The notes beneath the pieces were generated by a model, which was not told the origin of the DNA, did no database searches, and was given only the letters and a program-made list of their open reading frames with translations. DNA of 64,000 bases from Cylicocyclus nassatus. Lineage: Eukaryota; Nematoda; Chromadorea; Rhabditida; Strongylidae. Below, piece by piece: positions 31,770 through 42,512 of the stretch. Numbering within the stretch: the first letter of the stretch is position 1; every line of letters begins with the position of its first letter. A program made the position numbers and the translations under genes. Location: assembly GCA_958299035.1 (NCBI GenBank), contig CATQJL010000223.1, forward strand, positions 9,661,753 through 9,725,752, read 5' to 3'.

Positions 31770-33660
31770 TGCTAGTAGCAACATTACAAAATTTTATCAA
31801 CGCAGCGGCTACTGGTACAAAGTAAGTTTGCCGGAAGCATACGCACTATAAAAAGAAATAATTCTTCGATTGGCAGGTCGAAGAACGCTTTCAAACGTCC
31901 ACTTTTTCTTCACGCCCTTATGAGCAACGCTAGGAAATTGTTTCCTCTGTTGTGAATTCGATAACCAAATGTTTTGAAAATTCACTGATTTATGTCGATA
32001 TCGATGAGTAGCGAAAACAAAGAGACACATTCTATCCGTTCAATATTTCATGTCTTACTTCTGAATTTTTACTTGTTGTAATGTTTATACCAATTTATTT
32101 TGTGTGATTTCACCCCTTCTTCATATTCCCCCACAAAAGTCATTCTCTAATTCAACTCCAATTTAAATATTAGGGTGAACGGTAAAAAATGGGACAGCTT
32201 GATTTTCATTACATTTTACAATTTTTTGTTTCTGGCAACAGCAAGTAAGCAGCAACTCAAACGTCGCTCACATGGGCGACCTTCGCTTATTATTCTGACA
32301 ACGCGTTTAAGGCTCCTCTTCCACTACCCTACACGTGGCGCCGTGAAGAACTCGAACAGGGTTTTTTGGACAATCCTCAATCTTGCGCTGTTATACCGTA
32401 AAGTCGTAAAACAAATGACATACCATTCGAAAGAGCTCATCGTGGTCTTTCGAACGATGCGTTAAATGCATGAGATTTCCTTTCAATTTCAGAAAAAAAA
32501 TCGAAAAAACCTGAAAAATAGCTATTTTTGGCGCAACAAAAGACCAAAAAATCATGTTTTGCCCTATATTTTCCGAAGATAGATAAAATCTGAAGTAAAC
32601 TGCATATGGATGGATAGAGCGTAAAAAGTTCTATCAGATGATACCTAGAAATCATGCGTTTACCTGCAAAGAATTGAATAACGCGTATCTTTGTTCTCGA
32701 AGCTGTTAATGGGCATATCTCCTGACATTGAGAGTTGAAGCCACCAAGCCGTCGTGGGTTTGGTGACTGTCCCAACACTCACTCCAGCAGTGGTACTTTG
32801 GGTGGTCTCACATGTTTCACTGCGCCGATACTGCTCAAACTTCATAATTTCTCGAAGTAACTAACTTTGCATTTTAGCAATTATAAAAATTGTCAATTAT
32901 TTAAATGACCTTATATAGGTGCTATCTGAAAGAGAATAATTTATTCTAATATCCGTCAAAATTGGAAAGTTCAGTCACTTTTATTCCTTGAGAAATCTGC
33001 AATTATTCTCAAGGTGTCCCATTTTTTACCGTTCACCCTAATAACAATCTCATTCTGCAATGAAGTTCATGTCTTCCGCTCGAGGACGAGCTTTACTTTA
33101 TTTACGGGAGGTACGGAAGCGTGCGCTTCTCCCTTCTGTTTATTTTGTCTTTTACTCGCTACTCCTCGATACGTGAAGACGCAATCCAGGAGATACAACC
33201 CAGCAATGAAGTTTCCCACAACGAAAGCAATAGCGGAAAAGATGAATGATTTTCAAAGATGAATGCTAATGGCAGATGATTAATGCACGAGCAAGCAGCG
33301 CTATCTGCCCAGCAATCAAATGATGTGATGACGTATGATAAAACGCGATCAATGGCAATGGTGACAATAGCTCGATCGATGATGATGACAATGATAACAA
33401 CATGGTTGATGATGGTCAAATGATCAACATGCAAATTCCAAGATGATCAAATGCTGTGATGAATTCTTTTCCGAAGCCATGGTCAAGGATGAAAGCTTGG
33501 GACGAGCTTTACAATGGAATGGACATGTCGAGACGCAGACTAGATAGATGGTCCGACAGTCCCCACGCCGACTGGCGGTGCCACCAAGTTCAGATGACCT
33601 GGCATTCCCCGAGTGCTCGGTGGTCCCCTCCCCAATAATGTTCCCCCACATTTATGATAT
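31770..33660 (+). repeat. Repeat X, copy 2 (interrupted)
   Basis: Collinear with 15845-18532. Hairpin TTCTTCGA/TCGAAGAA at 31862-31885 replaces TCTCCGA/TCGGAGA of copy 1. In the tail TGGC-GG-TGCCA (33573) and CCGAG-TG-CTCGG (33609-33620) replace the hairpins of copy 1. Interrupted by the element at 32173-33038. The middle is rich in GATGATG. Not recognised as any known family. Confidence 0.6.
32173..33038. mobile_element. Tc1/mariner-like TIR element
   Basis: Ends GGGTGAACGGTAAAAAATGG on both sides (inverted), TA at 32171-32172 and 33039-33040. 866 bp with no transposase frame. Inserted in repeat X copy 2 and absent from copy 1. Confidence 0.8.
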
Positions 33661-34064
33661 GATGATATGAAATGATGATAAAGATCTAGTCAGAAACTGT
33701 TGTGTAAGAGCAAAGGGAAGAAACTAAGGTTAGAGGGATCAACTTACGAGAATCAACTTGACACACCTTACACAACCTTACTAGACGTGTTATTTCAACA
33801 AACATAAACAACTCCCAGATAGAAAACGAATGCAAAGAAATGCATGCAATGAAAGCAATGCAAAAATAACAACAACACAACAAGAAAAAAGGGATTGGAG
33901 CCCATAGACGTGGTGGCTCGATGGTCGTATCGTCCTCAGTGTCTCAGGCAGCTCCTCCCTCTTATCTAGTGGCATCTGGCGAGCGTCGGCGCGGAGCAGT
34001 CTATAAACAAAGTATATGGGAAACGTAGATGATTGCAACTTACATGAATGATGATTCAGGGAAC
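33661..34064. other. No gene recognised
   Basis: A GATGATATGA-rich stretch, then unique sequence. A minus-strand frame (34038-33790) follows TTTGTTTATAG and reads RLLRADARQMPLDKREELPE. It is short and unsupported. Confidence 0.3.
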
Positions 34065-34068
34065 TTAA

Positions 34069-34424
34069 AGGCAGCGTCCAGGCAGATCTGGACCTATGGG
34101 GCTTTTACGTGGAAAGTACTTTTGGGGCCCTAACTAAGGCACTGCCCAAGCGGCAGCTCAGATAGTGCTATAATGGCTGAGATATTCCCCTCGAAACTGG
34201 CCCCCGCGAACGTATTCGCATGGATTCGTGGCAGTTTCGCGCCAGGATCCACGCTTTGCGCCATGAATTTATGCGAAACACGGTCTCGGGGTCCAGTTTC
34301 GAGGGGAATATCTCAGCCATTACAGCACTACCTGAGCTGCCGCTTGGGCAGTGCCTTAGTTAGGGCCCCAAAAGTACTTTCCACGTAAAAGCCCCATAGG
34401 TTCAGATCTGCCTGGACGCTGCCT
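34069..34424. mobile_element. TTAA MITE (AGGCAGTGTCC family), copy 2
   Basis: Almost a complete palindrome of 356 bp: AGGCAGCGTCCAGGCAGATC on one end and the inverse on the other, bordered by TTAA (34065-34068, 34425-34428). Confidence 0.9.
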
Positions 34425-34981
34425 TTAAAGAGAGAGAAGGAATAAAATATGAGTATAGGTATACATACCTGGATAGAATCGTAAATACTATCTACGAAAT
34501 CATCCACCAGAACTTAAATTATGATTTGTATTGGATTCGAGACGTTCTCGTTCACCCAAGCATGCTACATTCATGGCCATATCCTAGATACATAGAGCCT
34601 CGTACTCTGGTAACCTTCACTTTGAGGGCTATAAGGGGACACAACCTTTACCTGGAAAAAAACAAAAATCATCCAGGGCATCGCCCTGGATGTTATTATC
34701 CTGACTATATCGGAAGGTATGTTAATGAAGCAAATATAGGGAATAATATCGCTAGCTTATTTCGGCGAAACCGAGGATTTCCGTTTTCATAGTCTTTTTT
34801 ACGTTGAAAAGAAGGTTGTGGAATTTTCGAATTCAAGACGAAATTTCTCAGTTAACCTCTCATTTAACCAAAAGAGAGTTTCAGAAGTTTAGGAAAGCTG
34901 TTGGAGTCAAATAAAAACGAGAAACTGCGCTTAATTCTTGCGCAGAGAATCGCGCACGAATACGCTGGTCTATCTCATCAA

Positions 34982-35696
34982 AGGCAGCGTACATCCAAAA
35001 TTTTACCTTCGATATTTTTGTCATTCTGGGGCCTTTCCGTGCCGCTGATTACAGTTATGTCATTGAAATCCTCCAAAAGTCCCAAAAAACCCCGCTTTCC
35101 AGGGACCCTCTCTTCAGGGGCGGACGAGTTTCGAACTGCTCGTCCCCGTCGGCGTGCCAGCAGCTGCAACAGCATGACAGCCTGCAGTTGCAACTGGAAC
35201 TGCTGCATATGCTGTCGTGGTTCGTCGCCCGTAGGAGGCGCACCGCAAAAAGCAAATGCACTGTTGCAGCTGCAGTTGCAGATGCAGCAGCATTGCAACA
35301 GCAACTGCGGCAACTGAAGCTTACGCTGTCGTGGATTCGTCCGGAGGAGGCGGAGCGAAAGAAAAGGGGCGGAATGAAAGAAAATTGAGGGGGGTTTTCT
35401 CCGCTCAGAAGCAACATTGGGAGACCGGACCAACGCAGTTGGTCTTCTTCTGGGCCCAGTATATATGATCGTCTCCACGATTCGTGTAGAGGTGTATTGC
35501 AGACTTTGCCTGATAACACAGGTAAACTTGTTAAACCTTCACGTCATAGCATTGTTTTTTGTACTCTCTCGCTATCAAAAACCGCCACGCTTTGAGTTGG
35601 CAAAACCACGCCTCTACACGAATCTTGGAGCCGATGATACACGGTATAGAAAGATCTACGAAATTCGGTAACTTACATTTTGGGTGTACGCTGCCT
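34982..35696. mobile_element. TTAA MITE (AGGCAGTGTCC family), copy 3
   Basis: Ends AGGCAGCGTACATCCAAAAT and AGGCAGCGTACACCCAAAAT. TTAA follows on the right; the left flank is mutated (TCAA). The uninterrupted target is seen near 54340 (GCTAATGAG reversed). The interior is rich in CAGTTGCAGCTGCAGTT-like CTG/CAG repeats (35160-35330). Confidence 0.8.
35467..35637. mobile_element. MITE (CTCCACGATTCGTGTAG family), copy 1
   Basis: Arms GATCGTCTCCACGATTCGTG and ATCATCGGCTCCAAGATTCG are inverted. Same family as 49198-49376 and 49411-49582. Nested in the TTAA element above. Confidence 0.75.
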
Positions 35697-36171
35697 TTAA
35701 TGAGTGATTTTCAAAGCTTGAAACGTTGTCAGTTCTCCTCGTCGTGTCATGACGATCAAAATGATATATAATTTTACAGGGTTTCATTGAGACCCCGGGA
35801 GATCTACGACCAGAGCCAAATGCGCCGTCGGCTCTGGTCTGTCTCCGCTGCTCGTCTGCGTCTCCGCGCGCTGCGCGCTACCTCGCTACCCCGAACGCGG
35901 GGCGCCGGGCATTTGGCTTTGGTACCCTTTTCTTCGCTATTTCGAATCCAAATTTTGCAAGCTATATATCATTTTGAAGCTCTTGGTCTCTATTTTCACG
36001 CTGACAACGTCCCAGAACCACATTTTTTGATTTGATCAAGAAATAGGGCGAAAACCTTGTTTTCGGAACTCTGTTGTTTTCCTCCTAGTTTAACTTTCTT
36101 CACGCGGTTTTTTCGTGCATTCTATAAATCTTGCTTCTGTTCATAATGCTGACAACCACCCAGCCCTTATG

Positions 36172-36322
36172 GGCCGTCCGCGCTGCGCGCGGAGAGCAAC
36201 GCTGTTGCGTCCGCCGAAGATAGAAGAAGCGCAGAGAAAAACAGGCGGCGAGAGTGCACGGGGAAAGAGGAGTGACGCGCAATACACACCTTGCGTACTC
36301 TCCGCGCCCTGCGCGGACGGCC
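36172..36322. mobile_element. GGCCGTCCGCGC MITE, copy 1
   Basis: Ends GGCCGTCCGCGCTGCGCGCG and GGCCGTCCGCGCAGGGCGCG. TATA on the right, TTAT on the left. Copy 3 of the CATACC element lacks it. Second copy (inverted) at 42201-42349. Confidence 0.8.
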
Positions 36323-36779
36323 TATACCTCTTCGATTACGGTGGAATTTTTTTGCGAAAAATCGTAAAAAGTGCGTTTTTCTTTACCTTGTTCTGTTTCA
36401 GTGCTTTCGATTTTTTTCCAGCTTAGGCGATTGTTGCTCAGAACAATAAGCGCAACAATCCAGGCAACGTCCCAGGAAACAGGAACGTCAATGCTGGGGT
36501 AAAAATTTTGAGGACGCATCAAAACCAAAACCCCGTGTTGCAGTTGCTGTTCCTGGAGCAAAAACTTACACTCTGAGAAGCCGCCAAATGAAAGATTTCA
36601 AACTTTATTGCTGCGTTTTTATCCGGTTTACAGCGGTTTCTTTTGCTCTTTATATCTGTTTTACGTCATTTTCTCTTCTCTGAACTTCTCCAAACAACCT
36701 TCACTATTTATGACGTCAGATAAGAACAACCTTCACTTTTGGCGCCATGTCTCTAGACTATCGAAGGTATGTTCATGGC

Positions 36780-37062
36780 AGTTCGAAGCATTTCGCAAAC
36801 GACATCTCCTTTTCCTATTCCGGGTATGCTTACTGACGTTTCCATGCATCCCTACGCGTGGCCCATGTATGCATGCATGCATCCATGCACGAAGTACAAA
36901 ATGTGCAGGCCCCGCCCCCTCTGGCAAGCTCCGCCCACTCGACCAAAAATGTCGGAAATTTCCCAAATTTCAAGGATTTATGCGATTTCCGCCACTTTTT
37001 TAAAAGTGGGCGGAGCTTGCCACTCAGGGGGCGCAGCTTGCCTGACGGTGGGCGGGGCCTGG
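36780..37062. other. Unassigned; GC-rich inverted repeat
   Basis: Contains ATGCATGCATCCATGCA (about 36865-36890) and an inverted repeat GGCAAGCTCCGCCCACT (36926-36942) with AGTGGGCGGAGCTTGCC (37005-37021). No gene. Confidence 0.4.
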
Positions 37063-37637
37063 CTACTCAGATAATCGCCGGGGGCAGGCGGCCATGCGAA
37101 TTTTGAGCAAGCGCGCACCGGAAAAATAGTTCGTTGATTTTTTGCCGCCCGCTTGCAGAAATTCGGAAGAAAATTGGCGAAATTAAAGACGAATGCTTGA
37201 AGAACTGTCGCGGTTTCTTTATGGATTAGCTGTGGCGCAGTGGCCGCATTCTCGCGGACTTTCTGCGAGAATATGCAAAAATTTCGGGGGCCGCACGGTC
37301 TTTTGTGGAGGACCGCGCAGCTCCCAGGTACTTTCCGCTGGGAGAAAGTACCTCAAACTTGAGTAATTAAACCAACGGTGACACTTCTGCTACACAGAGT
37401 CTTACCTTTGCTCGGCGTACGCCCGAAAATGCCTGTTGAAAGTTTGGCCAGCGCTCGCTGAAAGAAATCATTTGCCGAGCGCTTGCAAAAATGCTGTATT
37501 TCTGCCCGCTGGCAGAATATGCGACCGTAAAGGAAGTGCCGCCCGCTGAAGGTTTGGCCACGCCCCAAAATTCTGCTGACCGCCTGCAGAAAAGCGCGAG
37601 ATTGCGGATCGCCTGCCCCCGGCGATTATCTGAGTAG
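37063..37637. mobile_element. CTACTCAGATAATCGCC TIR element, copy 1
   Basis: Both ends read CTACTCAGATAATCGCCGGG when oriented inward, continuing GGCAGGCG. 575 bp, GC-rich, with internal CTCGCTGAAAG-type repeats. A shorter relative is at 62439-62758. Confidence 0.8.
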
Positions 37638-38189
37638 AAGTTGCTTGGAGTCTTTGCATTCATCTACACCTCATCCATGCTATTTGTGGGCAAAAAGGAT
37701 CCTTGTGAGAGGCATAAAAGTGGGCGGGGTTCGCCAAAAGGGGCGGGGCTAATACATGAAGTACATCTGAGTATGTTGATTATATGAACAAAAACTGAGA
37801 GGATTGGACAGATAGTATTGAATTTAAGGCCGCCGCGCACCATTGCGCGGCACTGTCGTCAACGTGTTAACTACTACATGATGTCCTTTGAATCTTCCTT
37901 TCGATACCATTTTATGCGAAATAGGTGTATATGGGTATTTTAGAAAGCCACTCATTGTTGAGTTTGTGTAAGCTTGATATGATGTGAGTGCTGGTGAAGA
38001 ATACGGAAGCATTCATTCATTTCGGACTGTGTAGACATAATAACGCAGCAGTCATCGGTGTAAGGGCAGTACATCAGAACTACGCATGCTGATACTGATT
38101 CCTCAATTTTGCTGAAAAGCAAGCCGCTGGCCCATCGTCAGTTCTGTGTTTTGGGGGTAGTAATTCCCAGACCATTTGAGGGTGTTATA
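37638..38189. other. No gene; holds the repeat shared with the left edge
   Basis: Positions 37710-37885 are the second copy of the repeat at 1-190. The rest is unique with no motif. Confidence 0.4.
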
Positions 38190-38397
38190 CAGGGCTTTAC
38201 AACCTGAGTGTCACAGCCGCCCCGCTCGGCCGCCACGCTTAGGTCCGCGCAGCGTTTGCGGTGCTGGCTGCGCGTCGACTGAAGCTTGGCAAAAGCCCGG
38301 GCGATACGCCGCAAACGCCGCGCGCGGCCTGAGCGAGGCGGCCGCGTTGGAGGAGCCGCGCAAGCGGAGGCTGTGACTCTTATGTTGAAAAGCCCTG
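38190..38397. mobile_element. MITE (CAGGGCTTTACAAC family), copy 3
   Basis: Ends CAGGGCTTTACAACCTGAGT and CAGGGCTTTTCAACATAAGA, TA on both sides. Same orientation as 9894-10101. Confidence 0.85.
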
Positions 38398-38405
38398 TAC
38401 CTCAA

Positions 38406-38849
38406 AGGCAGTGTCCGGGCAAAAACTCGATCGTGAGATTTTGTGCTTACCCGGGTCTATTCGCTACGCTGAATCTGAGAATGCACACTGGAGAGCGCGG
38501 AATCGGCGAAAAAGGGCTATAATACAGGAGGGAAACCAGCAGGTGGGCGGATCCCCTCTGTGAGTTCACTCTCCCAGCTTCCGAAGCGATCTTCTCACTT
38601 CCGGTTTCAGGTCATTCGCACTTGGCCGGTGGCGATGTAAGGACGGTTAGCGGAATCGAAGGCCGTTCCGCAGGCTGAGAGCGCGAATTCACAGTGGGGA
38701 GGAACCCGCCCACTTGATGTTTCCCTCCTGCGTTAGAGCCCTTTTTCGCCGTTTTCGCGTTTTCCAGTGTGAATTTTTGGGCTCAGCATGGCGAATAGGC
38801 TCGGATAAGCACAAAATCTCAAAATCTAGTTTTTGCCCGGTCATTGCCT
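38406..38849. mobile_element. TTAA MITE (AGGCAGTGTCC family), copy 4
   Basis: Close to 27266-27710: left AGGCAGTGTCCGGGCAAAAA, right reversed AGGCAATGACCGGGCAAAAA, TTAA on the right only (left flank TCAA). Shares CAGGAGGGAAA and GTGGGGAGGA blocks with the first copy. Confidence 0.8.
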
Positions 38850-39409
38850 TTAAGCATTCCTTGATTAGAACCAGTATGCATCCTTTGTTCAAAATGAAAG
38901 TAATCGTGTCATAAGAATGAGTCAACATTTCAAACATTGCTTGCAGTGCGATTGATTGTACAGTGACGTTACATCAAAAAATTACAAAATTCGATTACCT
39001 TTCTACTAATATCCACGTCTCGCAACTGTTTCTTTGATTATGAACTAAGGATTTCTCTGATGCTGGTAGAATTACTTGCGATAATCGGCAAACTCTGAGG
39101 CATTATTTTGCATAAAGGTGTAAAATTACCCTGAAATCATCTTGGCGAGAAATCCTGAACGACGATGGCGCAAAAGCAGTGTCTCACCAACATTTGGTAG
39201 TGAGTATTTTTGTGTATTTCAACCCTCTTCGACTAGTATAACCTAGTGCGAGTCCATAATCGCATGAAATGTACCACACCCCGTTTTTTGAATGTCCCTT
39301 GAATACAACGGGGACGAGTTATGCCCTATCAGCTTGGCCTCCGCCACAGTGGCAGAACACCATGAGAAACCCTAAGACCCGTACGCACGTAAGTGCCCGC
39401 TGGGAAGGG
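38850..39409. other. No recognised gene
   Basis: On the minus strand short exon-like pieces occur (for example KQLRDVDISRK before GTAATC at about 39000-39032), but they cannot be joined. Nothing else is seen. Confidence 0.3.
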
Positions 39410-40050
39410 GAGAGGATCTGAGAGGGGATGCGTCATATGTCGCTATTCTAGGTATCTTACTTCTTCCTTCTCTATCTTGCTTATGAAGGCTCTCATACCT
39501 TTATAACTGCGCGTTATGGATGCCAGATTACTTCCATGCAAGGCTGGTTTTTTGCCATTTTGTGTGATCTCCAGGCAGCTCTCATTTTCAAAGTCATTTA
39601 TCGTCGTGAGAAGTTAATGAAAATGCTGCAAAATTGTACTTAGGATATACTAAGCCACTGCTAAGCATGTTTCGACAGGGGAAAAGGAATCTGAAGATTG
39701 TGAATTTTTCGGTAATCCCTAACTCGCGAGCAGTGATTCATCGAAGATTTCGATACTCTGAGATTTTACTTATTTCTACTATAAACATGTTTAGCAGTGC
39801 CGCCGTGACCTCAGTACAATTTTGCAGCATTTTCATTGATTTCTCAGAAACATAAACGACTGTGAAAATGAGAGGTGATCCCAGGGATCGCACAGAACGG
39901 CAAAAAATCAATCTTGTATGGCAATAACTTGGCATCCATTATGCGCAGGTATAAAGGTATAAAGACTTTCATAGGCAAGATAGAGAAGGAAGAAAAAAGA
40001 TATCCAGATTAGCGAGATATGATGCATCCCTTCTCAGATCCCGTCCCATG
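39410..40050. mobile_element. Long foldback element
   Basis: Arms of about 260 bp: GGGATGCGTCATATGTCGCT on the left pairs with AGCGAGATATGATGCATCCC on the right, and inner GAAAATGCTGCAAAATTGTA (39619) pairs with TACAATTTTGCAGCATTTTC (39816). No transposase. Confidence 0.75.
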
Positions 40051-40129
40051 GGTGCGATAGGGGGAGCCGGCCCTCTCAAGATAAAGGGGTCCCTGGTACG
40101 GCCATCCTTCTTAGGTGAAGGGGGTAAGT

Positions 40130-40810
40130 GAGCCCTGAAAGCAAAGTGCTCCAACAAGTACATACCATTCGAAAGCTGAGGCCATGTAGAATCGACGTAG
40201 GCCGTCGATTTTTTCCAGATCTTCTGTGCCGCGAGATATAAGAGATTTTATGTACTTCATATATCAACTGATTTTGTGTTTCACTTTCTGCTCTTCATGT
40301 GAATGCTACGAGAAAGTCGACGGCCTACGTTTTTTAATGAAGACTTGCTCTATAACATAGATAGATAAACAGCAGTGATTAGGTTTTCATTTGGCAGCAA
40401 TCTGCTGTTGAAAATGGACATGATTTCAGATAAAATGCAGTGTATCTCTCGGTAGAGGGGCTAGAAAGAAATCGACGGCCTACGTCGAATTTCCTTTCCT
40501 GATCTTTCGAATGGTATATAAATTGCTGGGCGAAAAAACTTGCCAGTTTTTGAAAATGGGGTGGAGATATTTACTATTAGCTTGCCCCACCCAGCTCCTC
40601 CAATGTATTGGCTTTTATGGGTCACCGGAACAAGCACTTTTTTGAACCCGGAAAGCTCGATGCGTCAACAAGCTATATGCCATTCGAAAGCTGAGATTAT
40701 GGAGAACCGACCCAAGCCATCGTCACTTTTCTATCTCTTCTTAGCATGAGATATGAGGGATTTATCTAACCGATATAGCTACTGATTCGCTTTAGCTGAC
40801 AAAAAATGCA
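40130..40810. repeat. Cluster of direct and inverted repeats
   Basis: CATTCGAAAGCTGAG occurs at 40167 and 40682 in the same orientation, and the related CTTTCGAATGGTATA at 40503 is inverted. AATCGACG-GCCTACG units (40192, 40316, 40467) are in both orientations. Probably two diverged copies of one element. Confidence 0.5.
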
Positions 40811-40948
40811 TTTAAATTCCTTCCGTTTCATAAAGAAAGTAATCTTACTATCGTAGTCATTTATTATTCACGGTAATCACTGCTTATCAAACTGAGCTGT
40901 TTTTGCCGTCTTTAGCAAGACCTTTTTGGTTTTTACGAGCATCGACAA

Positions 40949-41408
40949 CTTACAAGGGAATGGTCAGAAATCGAAGTGGCCAATCTATACAAGCTGCAAA
41001 CCGTTCGATGCACCATAAAATGCTGATTTCAAATCTGTCTTCCATATCTGCAGAGCGCCTTTGTGGGCGAAGTTATGAGCAGCTTTAATGCGAAAAAATC
41101 ATGTACAAAAATTGCCAAAACAAGCACATTATTGCTCTTTCAGCTCATCTCTAAGTACGGGTCGTATAAAGTAGACTAGTTGCATGTTTTGGTCCAACAC
41201 TGAGCCGAGAATGGCTTTTTACGGCCAAGTCTGCACTTTACACGTACAATTTCTCAGCAAAATAATGGCTTTAACGGCTTATAATTTCGTCCACAAAAGC
41301 GCTCTGCAGATATGGAAGACGGATTTACAGTCAGCGTTTTATGCTGCATCTAATGGTATGCAGCTTGTATGGATTGGCCACTTCGATTTCTGACCATTCC
41401 CTTGTTAG
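40949..41408. mobile_element. Foldback element, copy 3
   Basis: CTTACAAGGGAATGGTCAGA at one end and the inverse at the other. Arms match 25261-25718. Confidence 0.8.
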
Positions 41409-41501
41409 TATAGACTTACCATAGATATAGACTTACTTACTTGTTGGTTTTTTCTTGCTTCTCTTACAAGCGAAGGCGTCTATCTGTTTATCCTCCTTAA
41501 A

Positions 41502-41577
41502 ACTGTGACAAGCCTTAGAAAAAAAGGGCGAAAAAAGTACTGTGACAAGCCTTAGAAAAAAAGGGCGAAAAAAGTAA
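41502..41577. repeat. Two-unit 37-bp tandem repeat
   Basis: ACTGTGACAAGCCTTAG followed by A8GGGCGA6GT is repeated twice without change. Confidence 0.8.
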
Positions 41578-41819
41578 CTACTGTAATAATTCCCACTGTA
41601 ACTGCTAGAAATTCTTCTTTTCATGGAATTGTGGTTGTTGTGTTTCACGACTGAGGTGAATCTCTAACAGCTTTTTAATCATGGTTCACTTTTAAATTAC
41701 TTCCTCAAATCAGCCTCAGGTGAAGGGGGTCATCCGGGTTCTGGCTCAAACGTGAGGGAGGTAAGATCCATTGCTCCCATATCGCAACTCTGTCCCGTCC
41801 CCTCCCCAGCGAGGATGTA

Positions 41820-42025
41820 CAGGGCTTTACAACCTGAGTGTCCCACCCGCCCCGCTCGGCCGCCACGCTTAGGTCCGCGCAGCGTTCGTGGCGCTGGCTG
41901 CGCGTCGACTGAAGCTTGGCGAAATCCGGGCGATACGCAGCAAACGCCCGCGCGGCCTGAGCGAGGCGGCCGCGTTGGAGGAGCCGCGCAAGCGAAACTT
42001 GCGACTCTCAGGTTGAAAAGCCCTG
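41820..42025. mobile_element. MITE (CAGGGCTTTACAAC family), copy 4
   Basis: Ends CAGGGCTTTACAACCTGAGT and CAGGGCTTTTCAACCTGAGA, TA on both sides. Confidence 0.85.
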
Positions 42026-42200
42026 TACGTGCATACGGGAGCATGTTGAAACGCGCGGAAGACCAGAGCGTCCTGCAAATTTTTCGCCGTAGATGAGCTC
42101 GGATTGTGTTGGACTCAAGAAGGTCACTATTAAGAGGGTCCCCTAAAATTGTGGAGACCCGACACTAACCCAATGTGGTAATACACTGCCTCTAAGTATA

Positions 42201-42349
42201 GGCCGTCCGCGCAGGGCACGGAGAGTGCGCAAGGTGTGCATTGCGCGTCACTCCTCTTTCCCGTGCACTCTCGCCGCCTGTTTTTCTCTGCGCTCAACTA
42301 TCTTCACTGGACGCAACAGCGTTGCTCTCCGCGCGCAGCGCGGACGGCC
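42201..42349. mobile_element. GGCCGTCCGCGC MITE, copy 2
   Basis: Inverted relative to 36172-36322 and flanked by TATA on both sides. It lies about 160 bases beyond the stop of gene C. Confidence 0.85.
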
Positions 42350-42512
42350 TATAGCTCAGCTGAGGCGTTGAAGTCAGCTACGGCAGCTGCCGGGTAACAC
42401 TTGCTACAGACCCCCTCACACATCAAACCACATATTTATCAAGCAGAGAATAAAACTATACATTTACAGAGAATATGACACATGCTCAAAATAACATGCA
42501 CTTGATGATCAC

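Larger units (their letters stand above)
34578..36771 (-). mobile_element. CATACC element, copy 2, with nested insertions
   Basis: Reversed copy of 15962-17297. TTCATGGC is duplicated outside (34570-34577, 36772-36779). Its terminal hairpin reads CCAGGGC-ATC-GCCCTGG (about 34675), where the others have CCGGGGC or TGGGGC with GCCCC: compensating change. It contains two later insertions (34982-35696 and 36172-36322), whose empty sites are visible in copy 3. Confidence 0.85.
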